DNA of 64,000 bases from Candidatus Pseudomonas phytovorans (GTDB lineage Bacteria > Pseudomonadota > Gammaproteobacteria > Pseudomonadales > Pseudomonadaceae), in assembly GCA_029202525.1 (NCBI GenBank), contig CP119325.1:3570001-3634000 (forward strand), given 5' to 3'. Both the position numbers and the translations under genes were made by a program. Positions 34,906-46,900 of this stretch are shown piece after piece (positions within the stretch are counted from its first letter, which is position 1; every line of letters starts with the position of its first letter). The notes beneath the pieces are model-generated. The model was given only the letters and a program-made list of their open reading frames with translations, was not told the origin of the DNA and did no database searches.

Positions 34906-37900
34906 GGGCCAGGAAGTCGAAGTACCGGCCAACCGCGTGCCGCTGGGTGTTGAGCACATCACCCCGGGCATGCTCAGCCTGGTGCAGCTGGACCAGGCGG
35001 CCATCGACCAGGTTGTCGCCAGCGTGCCGGGCGGTGCCGCCAACGTGCAGGAAATCTACCCGCTGGCACCGTTGCAACAAGGGGTGCTGTACCACCACCT
35101 GAGCGCCGAACAGGGCGACCCGTACCTGCTGCAGACCCGCCTGGCCTTCGACAGCGTCGAGCGCTTGCTGGCCTGGGCCGGGGCCTTGCAACAGGTGATC
35201 GACCGTCACGATATCCTGCGCACGGCCGTGCACTGGCAGGGTCTGACGCAGCCGCTGCAAGTGGTGTGGCGCCAGGCAGCACTGTGCGTCTGCGAAGTCG
35301 ACGACTTGCCCGAACAGGCCGGTGTGGCACGCATCGATCAGCTGCACGCGCGCTTCGACGCTCGCCACCACCGTATCGACCTGGGCCAGGCGCCGCTGAC
35401 CCGGTTGTATTACAGCCTCGACCCGACCAACCAGCAGGTGGTAGCGGTGTTGCTGTTCCATCACCTTACCCTCGACCATACCGCCATGGACGTGGTCGCC
35501 CGCGAGATGCGCGCGCTGCTGTTCGGCCAGGGGCACACCCTGCCGCCCGCCGTGCCGTACCGCAACTATGTGGCCCAGGCCTGCCTGGGAGATCAGGGTG
35601 GGCATGAAGCGTTCTTCCGCGACATGCTGGCTGACGTCGATGAGCCAACCTTGCCGCTGGGCCATGCCGACGTGCAAGGCGATGGCCGTGATATCCAGAG
35701 TGCAACGCAAGCGCTGGACGACCCGCTGGCCCGGCGTTTGCGCGGCCAGGCCCGGCAACTGGGCGTCAGTGCCGCCAGCCTGATGCACCTGGCCTGGGCA
35801 CGGGTGCTCGGTGTGCTGGCCAACCGCAACGACGTGGTATTCGGCACCGTACTGATGGGCCGCCTGCAAGGTGGCGAGGGTGCCGATCGGGCCCTGGGCA
35901 TGTTCATCAATACCTTGCCGCTGCGGGTCGACACCACTGCGCAGGTGCACGCCGCCGTACGCGCGGCACATCGCGGCCTGTCGGCGCTGCTGGCCCACGA
36001 ACACGCGCCGCTGGCCCTGGCCCAGCGCTGCAGCGGCGTGCCTGCTTCAGCACCGCTGTTCAGCGCCTTGCTCAATTATCGGCACAGCGCCGACGATGCG
36101 CCGCGCGAAGGCGAGGGCATCTGGGAGGGCGTGCGCCTGCTGGGCGGCGAAGAGCGCAGCAACTACCCACTGACCCTTAGCGTCAACGACCTGGGTAGCG
36201 GTTTTACCTTTAGCGTGCTGGCCGTACCCGGCATCGGTGCCGCACGGGTGGCAGGGTGGATGGCCAACGCCGTCGCGCAACTGGTCCAGGCGCTGGAACA
36301 AAGCCCGGCCACTACGCTGGACAGCCTGCCGATCCTTGATGAAACGGCCCATCAGCAGCTGTTCGGCAGCTTCAACGCCACCGCGCAAGCCTACCCGCAG
36401 GGGCACACGGTGCACGCCTTGTTTGAAACCCAGGCAGCCACTACACCGGATGTCAGCGCGGTCAGCCAGGGTGAGCAGGCGCTCAGCTATGGCGAGCTGA
36501 ACCGGCGCGCCAACCAGCTGGCGCACCGCCTGATCGCCGATGGCGTGCAGCGTGGTGACCGCGTTGCGCTGTGCCTGGGCCGCCACTGTGAACGCATCGT
36601 CGGCCTGCTGGCCGTGCTCAAGGCCGGTGCGGCCTACGTACCGGTAGACCCGGCGTACCCGGCCGAGCGCATTGCCTACCTGCTGGCCGACAGTGCCCCG
36701 CGGCTGGTCTTGGCAGACAGGCACATCACCGGGCTGCCGGCCGCTGTCCCGCGGCTCGACCTCAATTCGACAGAAGCCTTCCACAGCCGCACCGACAACC
36801 CACAGGTTGCCGGCCTGGATGCCCACCAGTTGGCCTATCTGGTGTACACCTCCGGCTCCACTGGCCAGCCCAAAGGCGTAATGGTCGAACACCATACCCT
36901 GGCCAATCTGGTGCACTGGCATTGCCAGGCCTTTGCCCTTAAGGCCGGCGTACGTACCTCCAGCGTGGCCGGCTTCGGCTTCGACGCCATGGCCTGGGAG
37001 GTATGGCCGGCCTTGTGTGCCGGGGCCACGCTGCACCTGCCGCCCACGCACATTGGCAACGAGCATGTCGAGGAACTGCTGGACTGGTGGCTGGCACAGC
37101 CATTGGCGGTCAGCTTCCTGCCCACGCCGGTTGCCGAGCAGGCATTGCGTCGCCCACGGCAGCACCCCACCTTGCACACCTTGCTGGTGGGGGGCGACCG
37201 CCTGCGCCAGTTCGACCGCGACCCGGGCTTTGCCCTGGTCAACAACTACGGCCCGACCGAAACCACGGTGGTGGCCACCTCGGGCGTATTGCACCCGGGC
37301 GCGGCGCTGCACATCGGCAAACCCATCGCCAACACCCGCGTGTATGTGCTGGATGAGCGCCGTCAGCCGGTGCCGGTGGGGGTTACCGGCGAGCTGTACA
37401 TTGGCGGCGCGCAGGTAGCGCGTGGCTACTTCAATCGCCCCGAACTGACGCAAGAGCGTTTTCTGACCGACCCGTTCAGCCGCCTACCGGGCGCGCGCAT
37501 GTACCGCAGTGGCGACCTGGTACGCTGGAACGCCGACGGCACGCTGGATTACCTGGGCCGCAACGACGACCAGGTGAAGGTCCGCGGTGTGCGCGTGGAA
37601 CTGGGCGAGATCGAGGCGGCGCTGGCGGCCCAGGCCGGCATCGGCGATGCCGTGGTGCTGGTACGCGGTGAGCGCCTGCTGGCCTGGTTCACCGCAACCG
37701 CACCCGTGGCGGTCGAAGGCCTGCGCCAAGCGCTGCAAGCCTGCCTGCCGGCGCATATGTTGCCGCAAGCGTTGATCCGCCTGGATGAACTGCCGCTTAC
37801 CAGCCATGGCAAGCTCGACCGCCGCGCGCTGCCCGAGCCGGACACCACCGATCTGGTTGGGCACGGCTATGAAGCCCCTGTGGGCGAGACAGAAGCTGCC

Positions 37901-40900
37901 ATGGCGGCAGCCTGGGCCGACGTACTGGGTGTCGACCGGGTAGGGCGCCACGATAACTTCTTCGAACTGGGCGGCCACTCGCTGCTGGCAGTCAGCCTGA
38001 TCGAGCGCTTGCGCCAACAAGGCCTGCCAACGGATGTTCGCGTGCTGTTCGGCCAGCCGACGGTAGCCTCCCTGGCTGCTGCCATGGGGCAAGGCCGGCA
38101 GGTGGCCGTGCCGGAAAACCGTATTCCGAGCGCTTGCACACGGATAACCGCTGACATGCTGCCACTGCTGGCACTGGATCAAGCGTCGGTCGATCGCATT
38201 GTCGCAAGCGTACCTGGCGGTGCCGCCAATGTGCAGGACATCTACCCGTTGGCGCCGTTGCAGGAGGGAATTCTCTACCATCACCTGAGCGCTACCGGGG
38301 CAGACCCCTACCTGCTGCAATGGCCCGTCGTCTTCGACAGCCAGGCACGCCTGCAAGCCTTTGCCGGCGCGCTGGACAAGGTCATTGCCCGCCACGATGT
38401 GCTGCGCACCGCCATCCTCTGGGACGGCTTGGCGCAACCCGTCCAGGTGGTCTTGCGAACAGTCCCTGCGGTTGCCACAGGCTCGTGTGGGAGCGGGTTC
38501 ACCCGCGAAGAATCCACTGCCGTCCTCGACCTGAGCCAAGCCCCCTTGATTCGCCTGCGCTACAGCGAATCGGGCGGCCCCATCGAAGCCACCCTGCAGT
38601 TCCACCACATCGTCCTCGACCACACCGCCATGAAAGTGGTGCTGGCCGAAATCCGCGACCACCTGCACGGCCTGCAGCCCACTCAGGCGCCGGTGCCATA
38701 CCGCAACTATGTCGCCCAGGCCCGCCTGGCCATCAGCGATGCGGAACACGAAGCGTTCTTCCGCGCGCAACTCGGCGACATCGACGAAGCGACCTTGCCC
38801 TATGGCCTCTGCGACCTGCAGGGCCAGGCCAGCCAGTTCGAACTGGCCAGTGTGATGTTGCCGCACGCCCAGTACCAATGCCTGCATCGTCAGGCCCGGC
38901 AACTGGGCGTAAGCACCGCAAGCCTGCTGCACCTGGCCTGGGCACGCCTGGTGGCGGCCACCAGCGGCAAGTCCAGCGTGGTGTTCGGCACCGTCCTGCT
39001 GGGGCGCCTGCAAGGTGGCGCCGGTGCCGACCGGGGCCTGGGCATGTTCATCAACACCCTGCCACTGCGCCTGGACCTGCAAGGGCTGGATGTACGTGCA
39101 GCGGTGCGCCAGGCCCATCAACGGCTGGCGGCGCTGCTGGTGCATGAGCACGCCTCGCTGGCATTGGCCCAGCGTTGCAGCGGCGTAGCCTCGCCGGCAC
39201 CGCTGTTCAGCGCCATGCTCAACTATCGCCATGGCGCCACGGCCAGCGAGCAGCAGGCGCGTGAGCAAGCCCTGGAGGGCATCGAGGTGTTGCCCCCGCG
39301 CGGGCATGGCAGTTACCCGATCAGCGTCAACGTCGATGAGCTGGGCGACGGGCTGCGCATCAGCGCGCAGGTCACGGCGCAGGTGGGGGCCCAGCGCCTG
39401 TGCGAGCAATTGCAGCAGGTGCTGGTCGGCTTGCTGGACGCACTCGAACACCAGCCCGGTTTGCCGGTGCAGCAACTTTTGGTGCTGACCCAGGCCGAGC
39501 GCCAACAGCTGCTGACGCAGCCTGCACCCCAGCCCCATGACCTTGAGCAGCCACTGCACCGCCTGTTCGAGGCGCAGGTGCGTCGTGCACCCGATGCCAT
39601 CGCACTGGTGGCCGAAGAGGGGCAACTGAGTTACCGCCAGCTTGACGAACAGGCCAACCGCCTGGCGCACCACCTGATCGGCCTTGGTGCCGGCCCCGAT
39701 GAAAGGGTGGCGATTTGCATCGAGCGTGGGCTGAACATGGTGATCGGCCTGCTGGCCATCCTCAAGGCCGGTGCTGCCTACGTACCGGTCGACCCCGGCT
39801 ACCCGGCCGAGCGCATCCGCCACATGCTGGCCGACAGCGCACCGCTGGCCGTGCTGGTGCATGGCGCCACCCGTGAAGCAGCCGCAGCCGCCCGGCTGCC
39901 ACGGGTCGACCTGGACCAACCTTGCTGGCAGCAGCAACCGATCAGCAACCCGCGTATTGCCGGGCTTGACGCCAGGCACCTGGCCTATCTGATCTATACC
40001 TCCGGCTCTACCGGCGTGCCCAAGGGTGTGATGGTCGAGCACCGCAACGTGGTCAACCTGGTGCACTGGAGCCGGCGCCTGTGTCCGACAGCGGGCGAGG
40101 GTGGCGTGCTGCACAAGACCCCGGTCAGTTTCGACGCTTCGGTCTGGGAGCTGTTCTGGCCGCTGTGCAGCGGTTTGCGCCTGGTGCTGGCCCGCCCGGA
40201 CGGCCAGCGCGACCCGGCCTACCTGGCGCAACTGATCCAGGCGCAGCAGGTGGGGATGGTGCAGTTCGTGCCAGCCTTGCTGCAGCAGTTCATCGAGCAG
40301 CACGAGAGCAGCCACTGCAGCAGCCTGACCGACATCGTCTGTGGCGGTGGCGAGCTCAGCAGCGTCCTGGCGGCCCAGGTGCGCAAGCGTTTGCCGCAGG
40401 TACGCCTGCATAACGTCTACGGCCCCACCGAGACCACGGTGGATTGCAGCGTATGGACGCTGCAACCCGATACCGCGCCGCCACAGGGCGCCTTGCCAAT
40501 CGGTCGGGCTATCGACAATACCCGGCTGTACGTGCTCGACGGTGACGACCAGCTTGTACCGTGGGGCGTGGCCGGGCAGCTGCACATCGGTGGCGCGGGT
40601 GTGACCCGCGGCTACCTGGGCCTGCCGGAGCAGCAGGCCGACCGCTTCATTGCCAGCCCTTTCGTCACCGGTGAGCGCCTGTACCGCAGTGGCGACCTGG
40701 TGCGCCTGGACCGGGACGGCAACCTGATGTTCCTTGGCCGTACCGACCAGCAGATCAAACTGCGTGGCCTGCGTATCGAACCGGGTGAAATCGAAGCCAG
40801 CCTGAGCCGCGTGGCGGGGGTGCGCGAAGCTGTCGTGCTCGCGGTCGATGGCGCGCGGCTGGTCGCCTACTACACAGGTACCGCGCAGCCTGCGGACAAC

Positions 40901-43900
40901 CTGCGCCAGGCAGTGCAAGCACAACTGCCGGACTACATGGTGCCGGCCCTGTACATTCACCTGGAGCAGTTGCCGCTGACCCCTAACGGCAAGCTCGACC
41001 GCAAGGCGCTGCCAGCAGCGGATGCGGCCCTGCACGGGCGCCCCTACGAAGCCCCCGTGGGCACCACCGAAACCTTGCTGGCCCGGCTGTGGAGCGACTT
41101 GCTGGGGGTTGAACAGATCGGTCGGCACGACAACTTCTTCGAGCTCGGTGGCCATTCCCTGCTGGCCGTAAGCCTGACCGCACGCTTGCGCCTGGAGGGC
41201 CTGCAGGTCGACGTACGCACCCTGTTCGGCCAGCCGACCATTGCGGCCCTGGCCACCACGCTGGGCGCCGACCAGCAGGTGGATGTCCCGGAAAACCGCA
41301 TTCCGCCAAGGTGCACGCAGATCACCCCGCAGCTGCTTAGCCTGATCGACCTGGACCAGCCTGCCATCGACCGCATCGTTGCCCAAGTACCCGGCGGCGC
41401 CGCCAACGTGCAGGACATCTACCCGCTGGCGCCGCTGCAGGAAGGCATCCTCTATCACCACCTGAGCGCCGAGCACGACCCTTACGTACTGTATTCCAGG
41501 CTGCGCTTCGCCAGTCGCGAGCGCCTGCAGGCCTTCGCCAGTGCGCTGGACAAAGTCATCGCCCGCCATGACGTGCTGCGCACCGCCATCGTCTGGGAAG
41601 GCCTGCCGCAACCCGTCCAGGTTGTCCTGCGCAACGTCCCACCGCTTGCCACGGCCCCCTGTGGGAGCGGGTTCACTCGCGAAGAATCCACTGCCGCATT
41701 CAACCTGAGCCAGGCCCCGCTGATCCGCCTGCTCTACACCGACTCGGACGGCCCGATCGAAGCCACCCTGCAGTTCCACCACATCGTCCTCGACCACACC
41801 GCCCTTGAAGTGGTCGGCGAAGAGCTGACCGCCCACCTGCAAGGCGCCATGGCCCCAAGCCATGCCCCAGTGCCATACCGCAATTACGTGGCCCAGGCCC
41901 GTCTGGGCATCAGCCAGGCCGAACACGAGGCATTCTTCCGCGCGCAACTGGCCGATATCGACGAGCCGACCCTGCCGTTCGGCCTTGGTGACGTGCAAGG
42001 CGACGGCCGCGACATGCAGGAGGCCAAGTTGCCACTCTCGGCCGAGCTTGCAGCACGCCTGCGGCAACAGGCCCGGCAACTGGGCATCAGTGTTGCCAGC
42101 CTGTTCCACCTGGCCTGGGCGCGCTTGCTGGCGGCTGCCAGCGGCAGGCACAGCGTGGTGTTCGGCACCGTCCTGCTGGGCCGCCTGCAGGGCGGCGAGG
42201 GTGCCGAGCGCGCGCTGGGCATGTTCATCAACACCTTGCCCCTGCGCGTCGACCTGGCCGATATCGGCCTGCGCAGCGCCGCCCGGGCCGTGCACCAGCG
42301 GCTCAGCGCGCTGCTGGCCCACGAGCATGCCTCGCTGGCCCTGGCCCAGCGCTGCAGTGGCGTGGCCGCACCGTTGCCGCTGTTCAGCGCCATGCTCAAC
42401 TACCGCCATGGTGCCGAGCCTGATGCCACCCAGCGCCAAGGCTGGGAAGGCATTGAAGTACTGGAAGGGCAGGAGCGTACCAACTACCCGTTGAGCCTGA
42501 ACGTGGATGACCTGGGTGAAGGCTTCCGCCTGGTCGCCATGACCTCTGCCGCAGTTGGCGCGGCGCGCATCTGCGGGCAGATGGAGCAAGTGTTGCGAGG
42601 TATGGTGGAAGCCCTGGAGCACGAGCCGGAGCTGCCGTTGCAGTGCCTGCCCGTGTTGCAGGGCGAGGAGCGCCAGCGCGTGCTGGTGGCGTTCAACGAC
42701 ACGGCGGTTGACTACAACCTTGAGCAGACCCTGCACGGCATGATCGAAGCGCAGGTTGTGCGCACGCCGGATGCCGTGGCAGTGCGGGCCGAAGAGGGCG
42801 AGCTGACCTACCGGCAGCTCAACGCACAGGCCAACCGCCTGGCGCATCATTTAATCGGGTTGGGCGTTAAACCGGATGATCGGGTGGCGATCTGCGTCGA
42901 ACGCGGGCTGTCGATGGTGGTTGGCCTGCTGGCCATCCTCAAGGCCGGTGGCGCTTATGTGCCGGTCGACCCGGATTACCCGGCAGAGCGTGTACGGCAC
43001 ATGCTGAGCGACAGCGCGCCGGTGGCGGTGCTGGTGCATGCGGCTACGCGGCATGTGCCGGAAGCCGGCGTGCTGGTTGATCTGGACCAGCCGGTGTGGG
43101 GCGATCTGCCTGGCAGGAATACGCTTGTGGCGGGGCTGACCCCGCGGCATCTGGCCTACGTGATCTACACCTCAGGCTCGACCGGCCTGCCCAAAGGCGT
43201 GATGAACGAGCATGCCGGGGTGGTCAACCGCTTGCTGTGGATGCAGGACGCCTACGGCCTGGATGCCGATGACGTGGTGCTGCAAAAGACCCCGTTCAGC
43301 TTCGACGTGTCGGTCTGGGAATTCCTCTGGCCATTGCAGACCGGCGCCAGGCTGGTCATGGCTCGCCCAGGCGGGCACCGTGACCCCGAGTACCTGCGTG
43401 AAGTGATTGCCCGAGAAAACGTCACCACCCTGCATTTCGTGCCCTCGATGCTGGATGTGTTCCTGTCCTCCGGCCCCACCACGATCACTGTGGGAGCGGG
43501 CGCGCCCGCGAAGAATCCAACACGGTGTATGGCACCGGCTTCGCCGGTGTTCGCGGCGGTTCGACGCCTCGACGCGCCCGCTCCCACAAGGCCGGCGCAT
43601 GCCCCGAACAATGCACCGATCCCACGATTGGTCCGCGTGATCTGCTCGGGCGAGGCGTTGCCGGGGAATCTGGTACGGCGCTTCCACGACCAACTGCCAA
43701 CCGCCGAACTGCACAACCTCTACGGCCCAACCGAAGCCGCCGTCGACGTCAGCGCCTGGCACTGCACCAGCGCCTCCGACAACACTCCCATCGGCAAACC
43801 CATCGCCAACACCACCCTGTACATCCTCGACGACCAGCAACAACCGGTCCCGCAGGGCGTTGCCGGCGAGCTGTACATCGGCGGCGTGCAGGTCGCCCGC

Positions 43901-46900
43901 GGCTACCTGAACCGCGCCGAGCTCACTGCCGAGCGTTTCATCGACGACCCGTTCGTACCCGGCGCACGCCTGTACCGCACCGGCGATCTGGCCCGCCACC
44001 TGGCCGACGGCAACATCGAGTACCTCGGTCGCAACGACGACCAGGTCAAGCTCCGTGGCCTGCGCATCGAACTGGGCGAGATCCAGGCCGGCCTCACTGC
44101 CATCGACGGTATCAAGGAGGCCGTCGTGCTCGCCCACGACCAGCGGCTGATCGCGTATTACACCGGCCAAGCGCTAACCATCGACACCCTACGCACGTCG
44201 CTGCTCGCGCATCTGCCGGAATTCATGGTCCCGGCGCAGTTCATGCACCTCGAAGCGCTGCCACTGAGCCCCAACGGCAAGCTCGACCGCAAGGCGCTGC
44301 CAGAACCCGGTGTGCTGCAGGACCGCCCGTTCGAAGCCCCGCAAGGCGCTACCGAACGCCTGCTCGCAGCCATCTGGACGGAACTGCTGGGCGTGGAGCG
44401 GATAGGGCGCCACGACAACTTCTTCGAACTGGGCGGCCATTCACTGCTGGCCGTCACCCTCACTGCACGCCTGCGTGAACAAGGCTTGCATGCCGATATC
44501 CGCGTGCTGTTCGGCCAACCGACCCTGGCCGCGCTGGCGGCAGCACTGGGCGCTGAAACCCGGGTGGCGGTGCCGGCCAACCGCATTGTCCCAGGCACCT
44601 CATACATCACCCCGGCCATGCTACCGCTGGCCGAGCTTTCGCAGGCTGCCATCGACACCCTGGTCGCGCAGGTGCCCGGCGGTACCGAGAACATCCAGGA
44701 CATCTACGGCCTGGCGCCGCTGCAACAGGGCATTCTTTACCACCACCTGGCCAGCGAGGGCGCCGACCCATACGTGTTGCAGGCGCGCTTTGCCTTCCCT
44801 GGCCAGGCCGAGCTGGACGCCTTTGCCGCCGCGCTCGACCAGGTTATTGCCCGCCACGACATCCTGCGCACCAGCATCCACTGGCAAACCCTTGACGAAC
44901 CGGTGCAAGTGGTCTGGCGCAATACGCCATCGGTCGCTACCGCTTTGGGCTGCGAACAGACCCGCACCGCCATCAACCTGAACCAGGCACCGTTAGTGCG
45001 GCTGCTGCCCGAACAGACCGGCAGTGGCCTGCAAGCCACATTGCTGATCCACCACATCATCCTTGACCACGCCGCGGTTGAGCAGCTGGTGGCCGAAATC
45101 ACCACCGTGCTGCAAGACCAACCGCTCGTCGAGGCCAGCGTGCCTTACCGCAACTACGTGGCCCAGGCCCGCCTGGGCGCCGACACCCAGGCCGACGAAG
45201 CACTGTTCCGCGAACTGCTGGGGGACATTGACGAACCCACTGTCGTCTTCGGCCTGCACGATGTGCAAGGCGATGCCGGCGAGGTGTACGACAGCCGTAG
45301 GGCGCTGGATGGCGCACTGTCTGTACGCTTGCGCGAGCAGGCCCGGCATCTGGGCGTGAGTGTTGCCAGCCTGGTGCACCAGGCCTGGGCGCAGGTACTG
45401 GCGCAGCTGTCCGGGCGCGAAGAGGTGGTGTTCGGTACGGTATTGCTGGGTCGCCTGCAGGGCGGCGAGGGTGCCGAGCGGGCGTTGGGGATGTTCATCA
45501 ACACCTTGCCATTGCGCGTAAGCGTCAGTGCGGCAGCGGCCGCCGATGGCGTACGCCTGACCCACCAGCGCCTGGCGCGGCTGCTGGCCCACGAACAGGC
45601 ATCGCTGGCCCTGGCCCAGCGTTGCAGCGGCGTACCGGCTACCCAGGCGCTGTTCACCAGCCTGCTCAACTACCGCCACAGCGCCCCGGCCAAGGTAGAA
45701 CTGCGCCACGCCTGGCAAGGCATCGAACAGGTGGCCGCCCATGAGCGCAGCAACTACCCGCTGGTGGTCAATGTCGACGACCTGGGTGATGGTTTTGTCC
45801 TGACCGTGCAGGCGCTGGCACAGGTGGACGGCGGCCAGGTGTGCCGCCTGCTCGCGACGGCCCTGGAACAACTGGCCGATGCGCTGCAACGGGCACCGGC
45901 CACGCCGTTGCATGCACTGAGCCAACTGGCGCCCACCGAGCGCGAAAGGGTGCTGCAAGGCTTCAATGCCACCCGCCGGGATTACCCGCGGGACCATGCA
46001 CTGCACCAGCTGTTCGGTACCCATGCTGCCCTTACGCCGCAGGCGACTGCCGTGGTGCATGGCCAGCACCAGTGGACCTACCAGCAACTGGAGCAGCATG
46101 CCAACCGCTTGGCGCACCACCTGCTGGGCCTGGGCGTGTGCCCCGGTGACCGGGTTGCGCTGCTGTTGCCGCGCAGCTTCGATTTGCTGGCTGCGCAATT
46201 GGCCGTCAGCAAATGCGCGGCAGTGTTCGTACCGCTGGATAGCAATGCCCCGGCCGAACGCCAGGCATTCATGATCAACGACAGCCAGGCGCGGGTACTG
46301 CTGACACACGCCAACCAGGCGCAAACAGGCCAGGCCCTGCGGGTAGAGCTGGACCGCTGCGACCTGGCCGCCAGCCCAAGCCACGCGCCGGGCCTTGCGG
46401 TGAATGCCGAAAGCGCGGCCTACATCATGTACACCTCGGGCTCCACCGGCACCCCGAAAGGCGTGCAGGTGCCGCACCGGGCGATCGTGCGCCTGGTGAT
46501 CAACAACGGTTTCGCCGAGTTCACCCATGAGGACCGCGTGGCCTTCGCCTCCAACCCGGCATTTGACGCCAGTACCCTCGAGGTATGGGCGCCCCTGCTC
46601 AATGGCGCCCGCGTGGTGGTCATCGACCAGCAGCAGGTGTTGGCCCGCGAGGCCTTGCGTGACGAGTTGCTGGAGCGGGGCGTGAGCGTGCTGTGGCTGA
46701 CCGCAGGCCTGTTCCACCAGTTTGCCGAAGCCTTGCTGCCAGCCTTCGCCAAACTGCGCTACCTGATGGTGGGCGGTGATGTGCTGGACCCTGCGGTGAT
46801 CGCCCAGGTATTGCGCGACGGCGCGCCCCAGCACTTGCTTAATGGCTACGGCCCGACCGAGGCCACTACCTTCAGCACCACTCATGCAATAACCAGCGTC

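Larger units (their letters stand above)
41276..44560 (+). other. Module 6: dual C/E with internal REP - A(Ser) with REP pair - T
   Basis: The C domain has a one-residue-shorter motif HHLSAEHDP and carries a REP at 41660-41690. The A domain contains an in-frame 100-bp REP pair at 43489-43588. The pocket reads D-V-W-H-I-S-L-V-D-K (Ser) and is not touched by either insertion. T serine codon is at 44441. Confidence 0.85.

Noticed and set aside
37484..42850. Minus-strand open frame of 1788 codons under psoB
   Set aside because: It is antisense to conserved C-A-T modules, has no domain sense, and arises from GC-rich codon bias that suppresses stops in the complementary frame.
43489..43588. Frameshift or pseudogene caused by the REP insertion in psoB
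   Set aside because: The frame stays open on both sides, the net gain is 36 codons, and all A-domain core motifs downstream are intact.
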